In this document: piece after piece, positions 1 to 9,269 of the stretch | Layout: each line of letters opens with the position of its first letter | How positions within the stretch are numbered: the first letter of the stretch is position 1 | Source: Amycolatopsis nigrescens CSC17Ta-90 | Lineage (GTDB): Bacteria; Actinomycetota; Actinomycetes; Mycobacteriales; Pseudonocardiaceae | Reading direction: 5' to 3' | NCBI RefSeq assembly: GCF_000384315.1 | Contig: NZ_ARVW01000001.1 | Coordinates: forward strand, 7,175,001 to 7,239,000 | Length of the DNA: 64,000 bases | The notes under the pieces: generated by a model | What the model was told of the DNA's origin: nothing | Databases searched by the model: none | The model's input: only the letters and a program-made list of their open reading frames with translations | Position numbers and translations under genes: made by a program

Positions 1-1944
1 AAGGGCCCGGACGCGATCGTCGTGGTCCGCGACGGCGAAGGCAAGCTGCGCGACCTCACCTGGTCGCCGGAGCAGGACACCGAGGTGGAGCCGGTCGCGG
101 CGAACACCGAGGACGGCCGCAGCGTGATCCGGCACTCCGCCGCGCACGTGCTCGCCCAGGCCGTGCAGCAGCAGTTCCCGGAGGCCAAGCTCGGCATCGG
201 CCCACCGGTGCGGGACGGCTTCTACTACGACTTCGCGGTGGACACCCCGTTCACCCCGGAAGACCTGCAGGCGCTGGAAAAGCGCATGAAGCAGATCATC
301 AAGGGCTCGCAGCAGTTCTCCCGTCGGGTGCTGGACTCGGTCGAGGCCGCGCGGGCGGAACTGGCCGCCGAGCCGTTCAAGCTGGAGCTGGTGGACCTCA
401 AGTCGGAAAGCCCCGGTCTGGACACTGTGGACACTTCCGAGGTGATGGAGGTCGGCGCCGGCGAGCTGACCGTGTACGACAACCTCGACCCGCGCACCAA
501 GGAGCGCGTGTGGAGCGACCTCTGCCGCGGCCCGCATGTGCCCACCACCAAGTACATCCCGGCCTTCAAGCTGACCAGGGTGGCCGCGGCGTACTGGCGC
601 GGCAACGAGAACAACCAGCAGCTGCAACGGATCTACGGCACCGCGTGGGAGTCCACCGAGGCGCTGGACGCGCACCTGGAGATGATCGCCGAGGCGGAGC
701 GGCGGGACCACCGCAAGCTGGGCGCGGAGCTGGACCTGTTCTCCTTCCCGGAGGAGATCGGCTCGGGCCTCCCGGTTTTCCACCCGAAAGGTGGAATCAT
801 CCGGCGAGAGCTGGAGAACTACTCGCGACGGCGGCACGAGGACGCCGGCTACGAGTTCGTCAACACCCCGCACATCAGCAAGGGCTCGCTGTTCGAGACC
901 TCCGGGCACCTGCCGCACTACGCGGACAGCATGTTCCCGCCGATCCCGTTCGAAGGGGTCGACTACTACCTCAAAGCGATGAACTGCCCGATGCACCACC
1001 TGATCTACCGCTCGCGCGGGCGGTCCTACCGGGAGCTGCCGCTGCGGCTGTTCGAGTTCGGTGCGGTGTACCGGTACGAGAAGTCCGGAGTGGTGCACGG
1101 GCTGACCAGGGTGCGCGGGCTGACCATGGACGACTCGCACATCTACTGCACCAAGGAGCAGATGCAGGACGAGCTGCGGTCCCTGCTCGACTTCGTGCTC
1201 GAGCTGCTGCGCGACTACGGCCTGACCGACTTCTACCTCGAGCTCTCCACCCGTGACGACTCGCCGAAGTTCATCGGTGCGCCGGAAGAATGGGAGGAGG
1301 CGACCGAGACCCTGCGCACGGCCGCCGAGTCCTCCGGGCTCGAGCTCGTGCCGGATCCCGGCGGCGCGGCCTACTACGGGCCGAAGATCTCGGTGCAGGC
1401 CCGCGACGCGATCGGGCGCACCTGGCAGATGTCCACCATTCAGGTGGACTTCCAGCACCCGCGGCGGTTCGAGCTGGAGTACCAGGCCGCGGACGGCACC
1501 CGCAAGCAGCCGGCGGTGATCCACCGCGCGCTGTTCGGGTCCATCGAGCGGTTCTTCGGCGTGCTCACCGAGCACTACGCCGGCGCGTTCCCAGCCTGGC
1601 TCGCGCCGGTGCAGGTGGTTGGCATCCCGATCGCCGAGGACCACGTCGAGCATCTGCGCGGTGTGGAGAAAGCCTTGCACGCCAAGGGAATTCGCGTCGA
1701 GATCGACGCCGGTGACGATCGCATGCAGAAGAAGATCCGCACCCACACCACGCAGAAGGTGCCCTTCATGCTGCTGGCCGGCGCCAAGGACGTGGAGGCC
1801 GGTGCGGTGTCCTTCCGGTTCCGCGACGGCGGCCAGATCAACTCGGTGCCGGTGGACGCCGCGGTCGAAGCGATCGTCAACTGGGTGCAGCGGCGGGAGA
1901 ACCGTTCGCCGAACGCCGAGACCCTCGGCGCGGTCCTGGCGTGA
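1..1944 (+). CDS. thrS: Threonyl-tRNA synthetase, 5' end outside the window
   Basis: Charges tRNA-Thr in the cytoplasm. The frame is already open at base 1, so the first part of the N-terminal TGS domain is missing; 647 residues are visible. Seen in order: the end of TGS (DGEGKLRDL), the editing domain with HSAAH and LCRGPH, the class II catalytic core with a zinc-ligand Cys in MNCPMHH, motif 2 around VYRYEKSG, motif 3 in [10 protein letters not shown], and the anticodon-binding domain from about [15 protein letters not shown]. The TGA stop overlaps the GTG of the next gene (GTGA), so the HIT gene is translationally coupled. ThrRS-HIT-pgsA order is conserved in actinobacteria such as Mycobacterium (recalled, not searched). 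Confidence 0.97.
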   Translation, partial: KGPDAIVVVRDGEGKLRDLTWSPEQDTEVEPVAANTEDGRSVIRHSAAHVLAQAVQQQFPEAKLGIGPPVRDGFYYDFAVDTPFTPEDLQALEKRMKQIIKGSQQFSRRVLDSVEAARAELAAEPFKLELVDLKSESPGLDTVDTSEVMEVGAGELTVYDNLDPRTKERVWSDLCRGPHVPTTKYIPAFKLTRVAAAYWRGNENNQQLQRIYGTAWESTEALDAHLEMIAEAERRDHRKLGAELDLFSFPEEIGSGLPVFHPKGGIIRRELENYSRRRHEDAGYEFVNTPHISKGSLFETSGHLPHYADSMFPPIPFEGVDYYLKAMNCPMHHLIYRSRGRSYRELPLRLFEFGAVYRYEKSGVVHGLTRVRGLTMDDSHIYCTKEQMQDELRSLLDFVLELLRDYGLTDFYLELSTRDDSPKFIGAPEEWEEATETLRTAAESSGLELVPDPGGAAYYGPKISVQARDAIGRTWQMSTIQVDFQHPRRFELEYQAADGTRKQPAVIHRALFGSIERFFGVLTEHYAGAFPAWLAPVQVVGIPIAEDHVEHLRGVEKALHAKGIRVEIDAGDDRMQKKIRTHTTQKVPFMLLAGAKDVEAGAVSFRFRDGGQINSVPVDAAVEAIVNWVQRRENRSPNAETLGAVLA

Positions 1945-2504
1945 CCGGCGGCCAGCGGGGAGAGCCGGAGCTCGTCGGCCAGGACGGTGTCGGCGTCCCG
2001 GACGCGTTGCAGCGCCTGTGGACCCCGCACCGGCTGGCGTACGTGCAGGGGGAGAACAAGGCCGACGGCGACCAGCCGCACGGCTGCCCGTTCTGCCGCC
2101 TGGTCGGCATGGACGACGAGCAGGCGCTCATCCTGGCCAGGGGCGAGCGCGTCTACGCGGTGCTGAACCTGTACCCGTACAACCCCGGTCACCTGATGGC
2201 GGTGCCGTACCGCCACGTCGCGGACTACACCGAGCTCACCGCCGAGGAGACCGTGGAGCTGGCCGAGTTCACCCAACGCGCGATGACCGTGGTGCGCGCG
2301 GTCTCCGGCGCGCACGGGTTCAACATCGGCATGAACCAGGGCGTGATCGCGGGCGCCGGCATCGCCGCGCACCTGCACCAGCACGTGGTGCCGAGATGGG
2401 GCGGTGACGCCAACTTCATGCCCGTGGTGGGGCACACGAAGGTGCTGCCCCAGTTGCTCGGGCAGACCCGCGAGCTGCTGGCCGGCGCCTGGCGCGAGTC
2501 CTGA
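1941..2504 (+). CDS. HIT-family nucleotide phosphorylase/hydrolase (Rv2613c-like)
   Basis: 187 residues. The histidine triad is H144-L-H146-Q-H148-V-V, the nucleotide-binding and catalytic signature of HIT proteins. A CPFC pair at residues 49-52 could hold a metal. Length and position between thrS and pgsA match Mycobacterium Rv2613c, characterised as a diadenosine tetraphosphate phosphorylase; that specific activity is transferred by family only. It starts at GTG overlapping the thrS stop by four bases. An alternative is another dinucleoside-polyphosphate hydrolase specificity. Confidence 0.93.
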   Translation: MTGGQRGEPELVGQDGVGVPDALQRLWTPHRLAYVQGENKADGDQPHGCPFCRLVGMDDEQALILARGERVYAVLNLYPYNPGHLMAVPYRHVADYTELTAEETVELAEFTQRAMTVVRAVSGAHGFNIGMNQGVIAGAGIAAHLHQHVVPRWGGDANFMPVVGHTKVLPQLLGQTRELLAGAWRES

Positions 2505-2530
2505 TTGAAGGCTCAACCCAGGGGTATCAT
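2505..2530. promoter_or_regulatory. Possible promoter/operator of the MarR gene
   Basis: Directly after the HIT stop lies TTGA-N4-TCAA (2505-2516), the kind of short inverted repeat MarR proteins often bind, followed by TATCAT (2525-2530), a fair -10 hexamer just ahead of the start region. Spacing to a -35 is poor, so this is only a candidate autoregulatory site. Confidence 0.25.
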
Positions 2531-3053
2531 GGGTGGCATGTCCGGAACCCGATGGCTCGACGAGCGCGAACAAGGAGTATGGCGCGAGTTCTCCGCGGCC
2601 TTCGGCATGCTCCGGGAGCATCTGGAAGGGCAGCTCCAGCGCGATTCGGGGATGCCGCACACCTACTACGAGATCCTGGTCGCGCTGTCCGAGGCGCCGC
2701 AGCGGATGCTGCGGATGAGCGAGCTCGCCGAGACGCTCCGGTCCTCGCGCAGCCGTCTCTCGCACGCCGTCGCGCGGCTGGAGGCCAACGACTGGGTACG
2801 ACGCGAGGCTTGCCCGGCGGACAAGCGCGGGGCGTGGGCGCGGCTCACCGACGAGGGTTTCGCGGTACTGGAGGCGGCGGCGCCGGGGCACGTGGAAGCG
2901 GTGCGGCAGAGCCTTTTCGACGCGCTCACCCCGGAACAGGTGACCGCGCTCGGCGAGATCAGCTCGGCCATCCGGAACCAGCTCGCGCCGAGGTGCGCGG
3001 CCGCCGTCGCCGCCGAACAGGCCGAGCGGGATGCGGACCGGGTAGCCGGCTGA
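2529..3053 (+). CDS. MarR-family transcriptional regulator
   Basis: About 174 residues from ATG 2529, which has AGGGG four bases upstream; ATG 2538 is an equally plausible, possibly leaderless, start. A winged helix is visible: the dimerisation helices (EFSAAFGMLREHLEG), then YEILVALSEAP, the recognition region MSELAETLRSSRSRLSHAVARLEANDWVRR (read as two halves) and the wing with CPADKRGAWARLTDEG. A KRG/ARLT wing is typical of MarR. It sits inside an otherwise conserved thrS-HIT-pgsA-pimA run, so it may be a late insertion. Its ligand and targets are not evident; local control of the phospholipid genes is possible. Confidence 0.88.
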   Translation: MGGMSGTRWLDEREQGVWREFSAAFGMLREHLEGQLQRDSGMPHTYYEILVALSEAPQRMLRMSELAETLRSSRSRLSHAVARLEANDWVRREACPADKRGAWARLTDEGFAVLEAAAPGHVEAVRQSLFDALTPEQVTALGEISSAIRNQLAPRCAAAVAAEQAERDADRVAG

Positions 3054-3156
3054 CCGCATCCGGCGCGCCGGTGAGGGCTGCGCGGCGACCCTGTCGGAGC
3101 GGGTCGATAGGCTGCGCTAGCCAACCGTCCCCGCAGCTAGGTGCCTCGTAGAGCCG

Positions 3157-3768
3157 ATGCTCAATATCTTCGCGCGCGCTTCCGTGTCCCGTGTCACCGA
3201 TCCCATCGGTGTCGCGCTGGTCCGTGCCGGCCTGACGCCGAACGCGATGACCATCGCCGGCACCGCCGGCGCGATGATCTGTGCCCTGGTCTTCTTCCCG
3301 AACGGGTTCCTGCTCGCCGGTACCTTCACCGTGTGGGGCTTCGCGATGCTCGACCTGCTCGACGGCGCGATGGCGCGGGCGCGCGGGCACGGCACCCCGT
3401 TCGGCGCGGTGCTGGACGCCACCTGCGACCGGCTGGTGGACGGCGCGCTGTTCGCCGCCATCGCCTGGTGGTGCTTCGTCATCGACGACAACCACTTCGC
3501 GGCCGCGGGCGCGCTGACCTGCTTGGTGCTGGCCCAGGTGATCTCCTACGTCAAGGCCCGTGCCGAAGCCTCCGGGCTGGACGCGGACGGCGGCCTGATC
3601 GAGCGCGCCGAACGGCTGATCATCGCACTGGTCGGCACCGGCTTGCACGGTCTCGGCGTGCCCTACGCCGTGGACATCTCGCTGTCGCTGCTCGCCCTGC
3701 TGTCGCTGATCACCCTGTTGCAGCGGATGACGACGGTGGCCAGGTCCGCGCGAGAGGCGCGTCCGTGA
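3157..3768 (+). CDS. pgsA: CDP-alcohol phosphatidyltransferase, phosphatidylinositol-phosphate synthase type
   Basis: Membrane enzyme of 203 residues joining CDP-diacylglycerol to an alcohol; in this gene context the product is expected to be phosphatidylinositol phosphate, the base of phosphatidylinositol mannosides. The CDP-alcohol transferase signature is complete: D-LL-DG-AM-AR, eight residues, G, three residues, D, three residues, D. Several hydrophobic helices follow. ATG 3157 is the only good start. It is the first gene of the pgsA-acyltransferase-pimA run, and a 13-codon micro-frame bridges its stop to the next start. Confidence 0.94.
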   Translation: MLNIFARASVSRVTDPIGVALVRAGLTPNAMTIAGTAGAMICALVFFPNGFLLAGTFTVWGFAMLDLLDGAMARARGHGTPFGAVLDATCDRLVDGALFAAIAWWCFVIDDNHFAAAGALTCLVLAQVISYVKARAEASGLDADGGLIERAERLIIALVGTGLHGLGVPYAVDISLSLLALLSLITLLQRMTTVARSAREARP

Positions 3769-3806
3769 GCGGCGCTGGCGCGTTCCCCGCCGCGGGGGCG
3801 CGATGA
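3765..3806 (+). other. Bridging micro-ORF between pgsA and the acyltransferase gene
   Basis: GTG (3765) overlaps the pgsA TGA; 13 codons (VSGAGAFPAAGAR) later its own TGA overlaps the ATG of the next gene at 3803. The frame could pass terminating ribosomes to the downstream start. Probably not a functional peptide. Confidence 0.4.
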
Positions 3807-4720
3807 AACGCGGCGGCCACAAGATGAGCGACCTCGGCTACGCGGCGGGCTGGCGGCTGGTGCGGCGGCTGCCCGCGTCGGTGTCCAGCACCGCCTTCTC
3901 GCTGGGTGCGGACTTCGCGGTCCGCCGCAACGGCGGCGGTGTCCAACAGCTGCGGCGCAACCTGGCCAGGGTGGTGCCGCAGGCCGACGAGGCGGAGCTG
4001 GACGAGCTGCTGCGCCGGTCGATGCGGTCCTACGCCCGCTACTGGCAGGAGATGTTCCGGCTGCCGTCGATCGATCCGGCCGCGGTGCACGGCAAGGTGA
4101 GCGAGACGATCAGCGGGGTGGAGAACCTGGACGCCGCGCTGGCCGAGGGCAACGGCGCGGTGATGGTGCTGCCGCACTCCGGCAACTGGGACGCGGCCGG
4201 AATCTGGATGGTGCACTACGCCGGTTCCTTCACCACGGTCGTCGAACGGCTCCGGCCCGAATCCCTCTACGAGCGGTTCGTCGCCTTCCGCGAGTCGCTC
4301 GGCTTCGAGATCCTGCCCGCCAGCGGCGGGCTCGGCTCGTTCCGGGTGCTGCTGCAGCGGCTGCGGTCGAACAAGGTGGTCTGCCTCGTCGGCGACCGCG
4401 ACCTGACCAGCGCAGGCATCCCGGTCACCTTCTTCGGCGAGCAGACCAAGATGCCCGGTGGCGCGGCCAGGCTGGCGGCCAGCACCGGCGCCGCGCTGCT
4501 GCCGGTGGGCAGCTGGTTCACCGAGGACGGATGGGGTATCCGTATTCATCCGCGGATCAGGGTCAACGCGCGGGAGGAGGTGCCGGCGGCGACGCAGGCG
4601 CTGGCCGATATCTTCGCCGGTGACATCGCCGCGCACCCGGCGGACTGGCACATGCTGCAGAAGTTCTGGCTGGCCGACCTCACCGGAGACGCGCGGGTTC
4701 CGCTGGGGGAGGCGGGGTAA
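3803..4720 (+). CDS. Phosphatidylinositol mannoside acyltransferase (PatA-like, lysophospholipid acyltransferase family)
   Basis: 305 residues. The family HX4D catalytic motif is seen as HSGNWD in VLPHSGNWD, with a later substrate-binding region ending GDRDLTSAG. In mycobacteria the same position (Rv2611c, PatA) acylates the mannose of PIM1/PIM2 at the inner membrane; that substrate is inferred from context. ATG 3803 has a GGGGG run just upstream; an internal ATG at 3824 is an alternative. It lies three bases ahead of pimA, so co-transcription is almost certain. Confidence 0.92.
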   Translation: MKRGGHKMSDLGYAAGWRLVRRLPASVSSTAFSLGADFAVRRNGGGVQQLRRNLARVVPQADEAELDELLRRSMRSYARYWQEMFRLPSIDPAAVHGKVSETISGVENLDAALAEGNGAVMVLPHSGNWDAAGIWMVHYAGSFTTVVERLRPESLYERFVAFRESLGFEILPASGGLGSFRVLLQRLRSNKVVCLVGDRDLTSAGIPVTFFGEQTKMPGGAARLAASTGAALLPVGSWFTEDGWGIRIHPRIRVNAREEVPAATQALADIFAGDIAAHPADWHMLQKFWLADLTGDARVPLGEAG

Positions 4721-4723
4721 CCC

Positions 4724-5872
4724 ATGAAGATCGGCATCGTCTGCCCGTATTCGTTCGACGTGCCGGGCGGCGTCCAGGGGCACGTGGTCGACCTGGCGAA
4801 GGCGTTGCTGGCCAGGGGACACCAGGTGTCCGTGCTGGCGCCCGCGGACGACACCGACGAGCTGCCGGAGTTCGTCCATCCGGCGGGCAAGGCGCTCGGC
4901 ATCCCGTACAACGGCTCGGTCGCCCGCCTGCAGTTCGGCCCGGTGTCCTACGCCAGGGTGCGCCGCTGGCTGCGGGACAACCAGTTCGACGTGCTGCACC
5001 TGCACGAGCCGACCGCGCCGAGCCTGTCCATGCTGGCGCTGAAGGTGGCGGACGGGCCGATCGTGGCGACCTTCCACACCTCGACCCCGCGCTCGCGCAC
5101 GCTGTCCGCGTTCCAGCCGGTGCTGCGCCCGCTGCTGGAGAAGATCACCGCGCGGATCGCGGTGTCCGAGCTGGCAAGGCGGGTACAGGTGGAGCACGCG
5201 GGCGGGGACGCGGTGGAGATCCCCAACGGCGTGGACGTGAACTTCTTCGCCGGTGCCGAGCCGCTCGAAGGGTATCCGCGCCCCGGTGGCACGGTCGGTT
5301 TCGTCGGCCGGTTCACCGAGCCGCGCAAGGGCATGGGCGTGCTGCTGGACGCGTTGCGCCGGCTGCTCCCGGAATTCGGTGAACTGCGCCTGCTGGTGGT
5401 CGGCAGGGGAGAGGCCGACGCGCTGGCCAGGATGGCCGGCCCGGAGCTGGCTGGCCACGTCGAGCTGCTGGGCCAGGCCGACGACCGGATGAAGGCGAAG
5501 GCCCTGCGCAGCGTGGACGTCTACTGCGCGCCGAACACCGGCGGCGAGAGCTTCGGCATGATCCTCACCGAGGCGATGGCCGCGGGCACCCCGGTGCTGG
5601 CCAGCGGGCTCGACTCGTTCCGGCGGGTGCTCGACGACGGCAGGGCCGGCCTGCTCACCCCGACCGGAGACGCCGGCGCGCTCGCCGGCGCACTGGGCGA
5701 TTTGCTGCGCGATCCGGCCCGCCGGGCGGAACTTTCGGCCGCGGGGACCGGCCGGGTGGCGATGTACGACTGGCAGGTCGTGGCCACCCAGGTGCTGCGG
5801 GTGTACGAGACCGCGGTGGCGGCGGACCCGCGCCGGGTGAGCACCGAAGACGCCGAGGAAACGGTGCAGTGA
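4724..5872 (+). CDS. pimA: Phosphatidylinositol alpha-mannosyltransferase PimA (GT4)
   Basis: 382 residues, the usual PimA length. It transfers the first mannose from GDP-mannose to phosphatidylinositol on the cytoplasmic face. The N-terminal Rossmann domain has the GGVQGHV loop that binds donor phosphate; the C-terminal domain has VGFVGRFTEPRKG and the GT4 EX7E motif E-SFGMILT-E at about residues 275-283. Basic residues around RRWLRDNQ and STPRSRT fit membrane docking. Its TGA overlaps the GTG of the next gene. Confidence 0.95.
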   Translation: MKIGIVCPYSFDVPGGVQGHVVDLAKALLARGHQVSVLAPADDTDELPEFVHPAGKALGIPYNGSVARLQFGPVSYARVRRWLRDNQFDVLHLHEPTAPSLSMLALKVADGPIVATFHTSTPRSRTLSAFQPVLRPLLEKITARIAVSELARRVQVEHAGGDAVEIPNGVDVNFFAGAEPLEGYPRPGGTVGFVGRFTEPRKGMGVLLDALRRLLPEFGELRLLVVGRGEADALARMAGPELAGHVELLGQADDRMKAKALRSVDVYCAPNTGGESFGMILTEAMAAGTPVLASGLDSFRRVLDDGRAGLLTPTGDAGALAGALGDLLRDPARRAELSAAGTGRVAMYDWQVVATQVLRVYETAVAADPRRVSTEDAEETVQ

Positions 5873-6375
5873 ACACCTTCGCCCTGATCGCCGCGCTCGT
5901 CGCGGTGCTGGTGGTGCTCATCGGCCTGTGGCTGCTGGCCACCGCGAACCGGCTGGACCGGCTGCACGTGCGCACCGACGCGGGCTGGGCGGCACTGGAC
6001 GCGGCGCTGGCCCGCAGGGCGGTGGTGGCCAGGGCGGTCGCGGCGAGTGCGCCGCACGGCGGGGCCGGCCGGCTCACCGGCGCCGCGGAGGCCGCGGAGG
6101 CCGCGCCGAGATCCGAACGCGAGGCGGAGGAGAACGAGCTCACCCGGCTGCTCGCCGAGGTGGACCGGGACGCGCTGCCGGAGCGGCTGGCGCGCGAGCT
6201 GAACGACGCCGAGCACCGGGTGGTGATCGCGCGCCGGGTGCACAACGACGCGGTGCGGGACACCCTCTCCCTGCGCCGCCGGCGGCGGGCGCGCTATTTC
6301 AAGCTGGCCGGTACCGCGCCGCAGCCGGAGTACTTCGAGATCGCCGAACCGGAGCTGGATCCGCGGGAGGGCTGA
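5869..6375 (+). CDS. LemA-like single-pass membrane protein
   Basis: 168 residues. One N-terminal transmembrane segment (about residues 4-26) is followed by a long charged, probably helical region: NRLDRLHVRTDAGWAALDAAL, ELTRLLAEVD and AEHRVVIARRVHNDAVRDT are typical of LemA-like helical proteins. The C terminus ends in YFEIAEPELDP. The function of this group is unknown. In Mycobacterium the gene after pimA (Rv2609c) pairs a similar membrane region with a Nudix domain; no Nudix motif is visible here. The start is GTG overlapping the pimA stop. Confidence 0.8.
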   Translation: MNTFALIAALVAVLVVLIGLWLLATANRLDRLHVRTDAGWAALDAALARRAVVARAVAASAPHGGAGRLTGAAEAAEAAPRSEREAEENELTRLLAEVDRDALPERLARELNDAEHRVVIARRVHNDAVRDTLSLRRRRRARYFKLAGTAPQPEYFEIAEPELDPREG

Positions 6376-6400
6376 GCGGGACGTGGCAGACTTGCCCGCC

Positions 6401-6907
6401 ATGGCAGCGAATCCAGAATCCGCCTGCGAGGTCGCACACGGCACTGGGACACCAGGAACACCCCGGCCGCCGGCGCGCACGCTGGTAGCCGTGTTCGCGT
6501 CGCCGGTGTCCGGGTACCTCCTGCGCTACGCCGAAGACCTCGGCTACCACACGATCCTGGTCGAGCCGGACCCGGAGCGGTCGGCGGACGCGGTGCGGAC
6601 GGTGCCCGCGCTCGACGACACCGCGGATCTGGTCGTCACCGACCACCACCGGCCCGAGCTCGGCCCGCTGCTGCGGGACGCGCTGGCCACCCCGGCCCGC
6701 TGGATCGGGGTGCTGGGCAACCCGCGGCATCCCGGCCCGCACGTCGACGCGCTGCTCGCGCTCGGCGTGCCGGCGGCCGAGATCGTCCGGGTGCACCGGC
6801 CGGTCGGGCTGAACATCGGTTCCCGCACCCCGCCGGAGATCGCGGTGGCCACCCTCGCCGGGCTGCTCGCCGACCGCAACGGCCGCCCCGGCGGCTTCGA
6901 GTTCTAG
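6401..6907 (+). CDS. XdhC-like Rossmann-domain protein
   Basis: About 168 residues from ATG 6401; a GTG at 6383 would add six. The segment from TLVAVFASPVSGYLLRYAEDLGY onward resembles the C-terminal Rossmann domain of XdhC/CoxI proteins, which help insert or sulfurate molybdenum cofactor, and it ends with IGSRTPPEIAVATLAGL, a family hallmark. The N-terminal cysteine-bearing XdhC domain is absent and no molybdenum enzyme is encoded nearby, so a maturation role is doubtful. Its TAG stop shares a CTAG tetramer with the convergent EF-G-like gene. Confidence 0.75.
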   Translation: MAANPESACEVAHGTGTPGTPRPPARTLVAVFASPVSGYLLRYAEDLGYHTILVEPDPERSADAVRTVPALDDTADLVVTDHHRPELGPLLRDALATPARWIGVLGNPRHPGPHVDALLALGVPAAEIVRVHRPVGLNIGSRTPPEIAVATLAGLLADRNGRPGGFEF

Positions 6908-9024
6908 GAGCTGGTGGTCGCTCCTTCCGGCATCGGGTCGAAACGCGCGTGACGGCGGGTGAAGGTGGCCGTGCCCGAGGTCAGCGAACGCAGATCGATC
7001 GCGTAGCGGAGCAGCTCGGTGGCCGGCACCTCGGCCTTGATCACGCTCCGCCCCCCGCCGCCGGCCTCGGTGCCGAGCACCCGGCCGCGGCGGGAGGACA
7101 GGTCGCCGAGCACCGTGCCGAGGTGCTCGTCCGGCAGGTACACCGACACCTCCTCGAACGGTTCGAGCAGCGCCATCCGGCCCTGCGCGGCCGCATCCTT
7201 GAGTGCCAGTGAGCCCGCGGTCTGGAACGCGGCGTCCGAGGAGTCCACGCTGTGCGCCTTGCCGTCGACCAGGGTGACCCGGACGTCCACCACCGGATGG
7301 CCGTCCACGAGTCCCCGCGCGAGCTGCGCGCGGACCCCCTTCTCCACACTCGGGATGAACTGGTGCGGCACCGCGCCGCCGACCACCTTGTCCACGAACT
7401 CGAAACCAGCCCCCCGCTCCAGCGGCTGCACTTCGATGTCGCAGACCGCGTACTGGCCGTGCCCGCCGGATTGCTTGACGTGCCGCCCGTGTCCCCTCGC
7501 CGGACCGGCGAAGGTCTCCCGGAGGCTGATCCGCACCGGCTCGGTGTCCACGTCCGCGCCACCCGCCCGCAGCCGGGAGAGCACCACGTCCGCGTGCGCC
7601 TCGCCCATGCACCACAGCACCAGCTGGCTGGTCTCGGCGTTGCGCTCCAGCCGCAGTGTCGGGTCGCCGGCGACCAGTCGGGAAAGGTTGCGCGCCAACG
7701 CGTCCTCGTCGCTGCGGGTCTTCGCCACCACCGCCACCGGAAGCAGCGGCTCCGGCATCGTCCACGGTTTCATCAGCAGCGGGTCCTCCGGCGAGGACAC
7801 CGTGTCCCCGGTTTCCGCCGAGCCGACCTTGGTCAGCGCGCAGAGGTCGCCCGCCACGCAGAACGGGACCTCCCGGAGGTTGGCGCCGAGCGGGGAGTAC
7901 AGGTGCGCCACCCGTTCGTCCGCGTCGTGGTCCTCGTGCCCGCGTTCGGCGAGGCCGTGCCCGGACACGTGCACCGGCCGTTCCGGGCGCAGCGTCCCGG
8001 AGAACACCCGGACCAGCGAGACCCGGCCGACGTAGGAGTCCACCGCGGTGCGCACCACCTCGGCGGCCAGCGGCCCGTCCGGGTCCGCCCGCAGTTCCGC
8101 GTGCGGCGCGCCGTCGGGCTTGGTGACCGGCGGCAGCGGATGCTCCAGCGGTGACGGGAAAGCGCGCGCCATCCCGTCCAGCACCTCGATCAGGCCGACG
8201 CCGGTGCTCGCGCAGACCGGGATCAGCGGATGGAAGGAGCCCTTGGCGACCGCGGTCTCCAGATCGGCGATCAGGGTCTCCTCGGCGATTTCCTCACCGC
8301 CGAGGTAGCGGTCCATCAGGGTCTCGTCCTCGCTCTCCGCGATGATCCCCTCGATCAGCTCGTTGCGGGCCTCGGTCATCCGCTCCAGCTCGGCCGGATC
8401 GGGTTCGGTGACCGTCGGCGGCTGCCCGTCGGTGTAGTCGAAGAACCGGCGGGTGATCAGGCCGACCAGCCCGGTGCGAGGACCGCCCGACGGCAGGTAG
8501 AGCGGCAGCACCCCGGCCCCGAAAGCCTCCTGGCAGGCGGCGATCTCGGCTTCGGCGTCGGCCCTGGCGTGATCCAGCCTTGCCACCACCACGGCGCGCG
8601 GCATGCCCACCGCGGCGCACTCTTCCCACACCGCGACGGTCGCCGAGTCCACCCCCTCGGCCGCGCAGACCACGAACAGGGCGGCGTCCGCGGCCCGGAG
8701 CCCGGCCCTCAGCTCCCCGACGAAATCGGCGTACCCGGGGGTGTCGATCAGGTTGATCTTGATGCCGTTGTGCAGCAGCGGTGCCACCGAGAGGCCGACC
8801 GAGCGCTGCTGGCGGACCGCGGCCGGATCGTGGTCGCAGACCGTGGTGCCCTCCACCACCGAACCGGCCCTCGGCACGGTTCCGGAGGCCGCGAGCAGTG
8901 CCTCGGTCAGGGTGGTCTTGCCGGATCCCGAAGGACCGACCAGCACGACATTGCGTACGTTGCGCGGGTCGTCCACAGCGACCGCGGCTCCGGAGTCTCC
9001 GTTCTTCGCTTGCTTCTCGGCCAT
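6904..9024 (-). CDS. Elongation factor G-like GTPase (EF-G2/FusA2 type)
   Basis: 706 residues from ATG 9024, chosen because GGGAGG lies six bases upstream; the frame extends further 5' but without a good ribosome site. P-loop GPSGSGKTT and the G3 motif DTPGY are clear, then EF-G domains II-V can be followed (GHGRHVKQSGGHGQYAV, FVDKVVGGAVP, ending ARFDPMPEG). The G4 motif that reads NKxD in true EF-G is ARLD here, and the P-loop lacks the HIDHGKT form. It matches the actinobacterial EF-G2 paralogs (Mycobacterium fusA2), whose role in translation is unclear, so it is not the housekeeping fusA. Confidence 0.9.
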   Translation of the reverse strand: MAEKQAKNGDSGAAVAVDDPRNVRNVVLVGPSGSGKTTLTEALLAASGTVPRAGSVVEGTTVCDHDPAAVRQQRSVGLSVAPLLHNGIKINLIDTPGYADFVGELRAGLRAADAALFVVCAAEGVDSATVAVWEECAAVGMPRAVVVARLDHARADAEAEIAACQEAFGAGVLPLYLPSGGPRTGLVGLITRRFFDYTDGQPPTVTEPDPAELERMTEARNELIEGIIAESEDETLMDRYLGGEEIAEETLIADLETAVAKGSFHPLIPVCASTGVGLIEVLDGMARAFPSPLEHPLPPVTKPDGAPHAELRADPDGPLAAEVVRTAVDSYVGRVSLVRVFSGTLRPERPVHVSGHGLAERGHEDHDADERVAHLYSPLGANLREVPFCVAGDLCALTKVGSAETGDTVSSPEDPLLMKPWTMPEPLLPVAVVAKTRSDEDALARNLSRLVAGDPTLRLERNAETSQLVLWCMGEAHADVVLSRLRAGGADVDTEPVRISLRETFAGPARGHGRHVKQSGGHGQYAVCDIEVQPLERGAGFEFVDKVVGGAVPHQFIPSVEKGVRAQLARGLVDGHPVVDVRVTLVDGKAHSVDSSDAAFQTAGSLALKDAAAQGRMALLEPFEEVSVYLPDEHLGTVLGDLSSRRGRVLGTEAGGGGRSVIKAEVPATELLRYAIDLRSLTSGTATFTRRHARFDPMPEGATTSS

Positions 9025-9054
9025 GACGGGCCTCCCAGCGAGGTTGACAGGGGA

Positions 9055-9072
9055 TGTGTCCTCGATCACACA
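9055..9072. promoter_or_regulatory. 18-bp palindrome upstream of the EF-G-like gene
   Basis: TGTGTnnTCGAnnACACA, a dyad with only the four n positions unpaired, sits 31 bp upstream of ATG 9024 in the 245-bp divergent region shared with pdxS. It could be an operator for either gene. Nothing else identifiable was seen in the region apart from TAGCAT at 9224-9229, a possible pdxS -10. Confidence 0.3.
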
Positions 9073-9269
9073 CCCGATCCGGGCTGGCGGCAAGGGCAGC
9101 GGCCAGGAGATACCGGCCTGGGCCAACCCGGCGCCCCCGGTGGTCTCCGGTGGCTCACCGCCGCGCGAAGTGGACTGGTGAGATTGCTTCGTATTGGCCC
9201 GCGAGAGCGGTCCACGTGCGACGTAGCATCGAGCTGGTAACAACTCTTTCCGGTGAAAGGCTTCCTCCA

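Noticed and set aside
1575..3059. Minus-strand open frame opposite thrS, the HIT gene and the MarR gene
   Set aside because: No recognisable motif, and all three plus-strand genes are well supported.
6904..9243. Upstream extension of the EF-G-like gene by 73 residues
   Set aside because: The extension has no EF-G similarity and no ribosome site, while ATG 9024 has GGGAGG at ideal distance.
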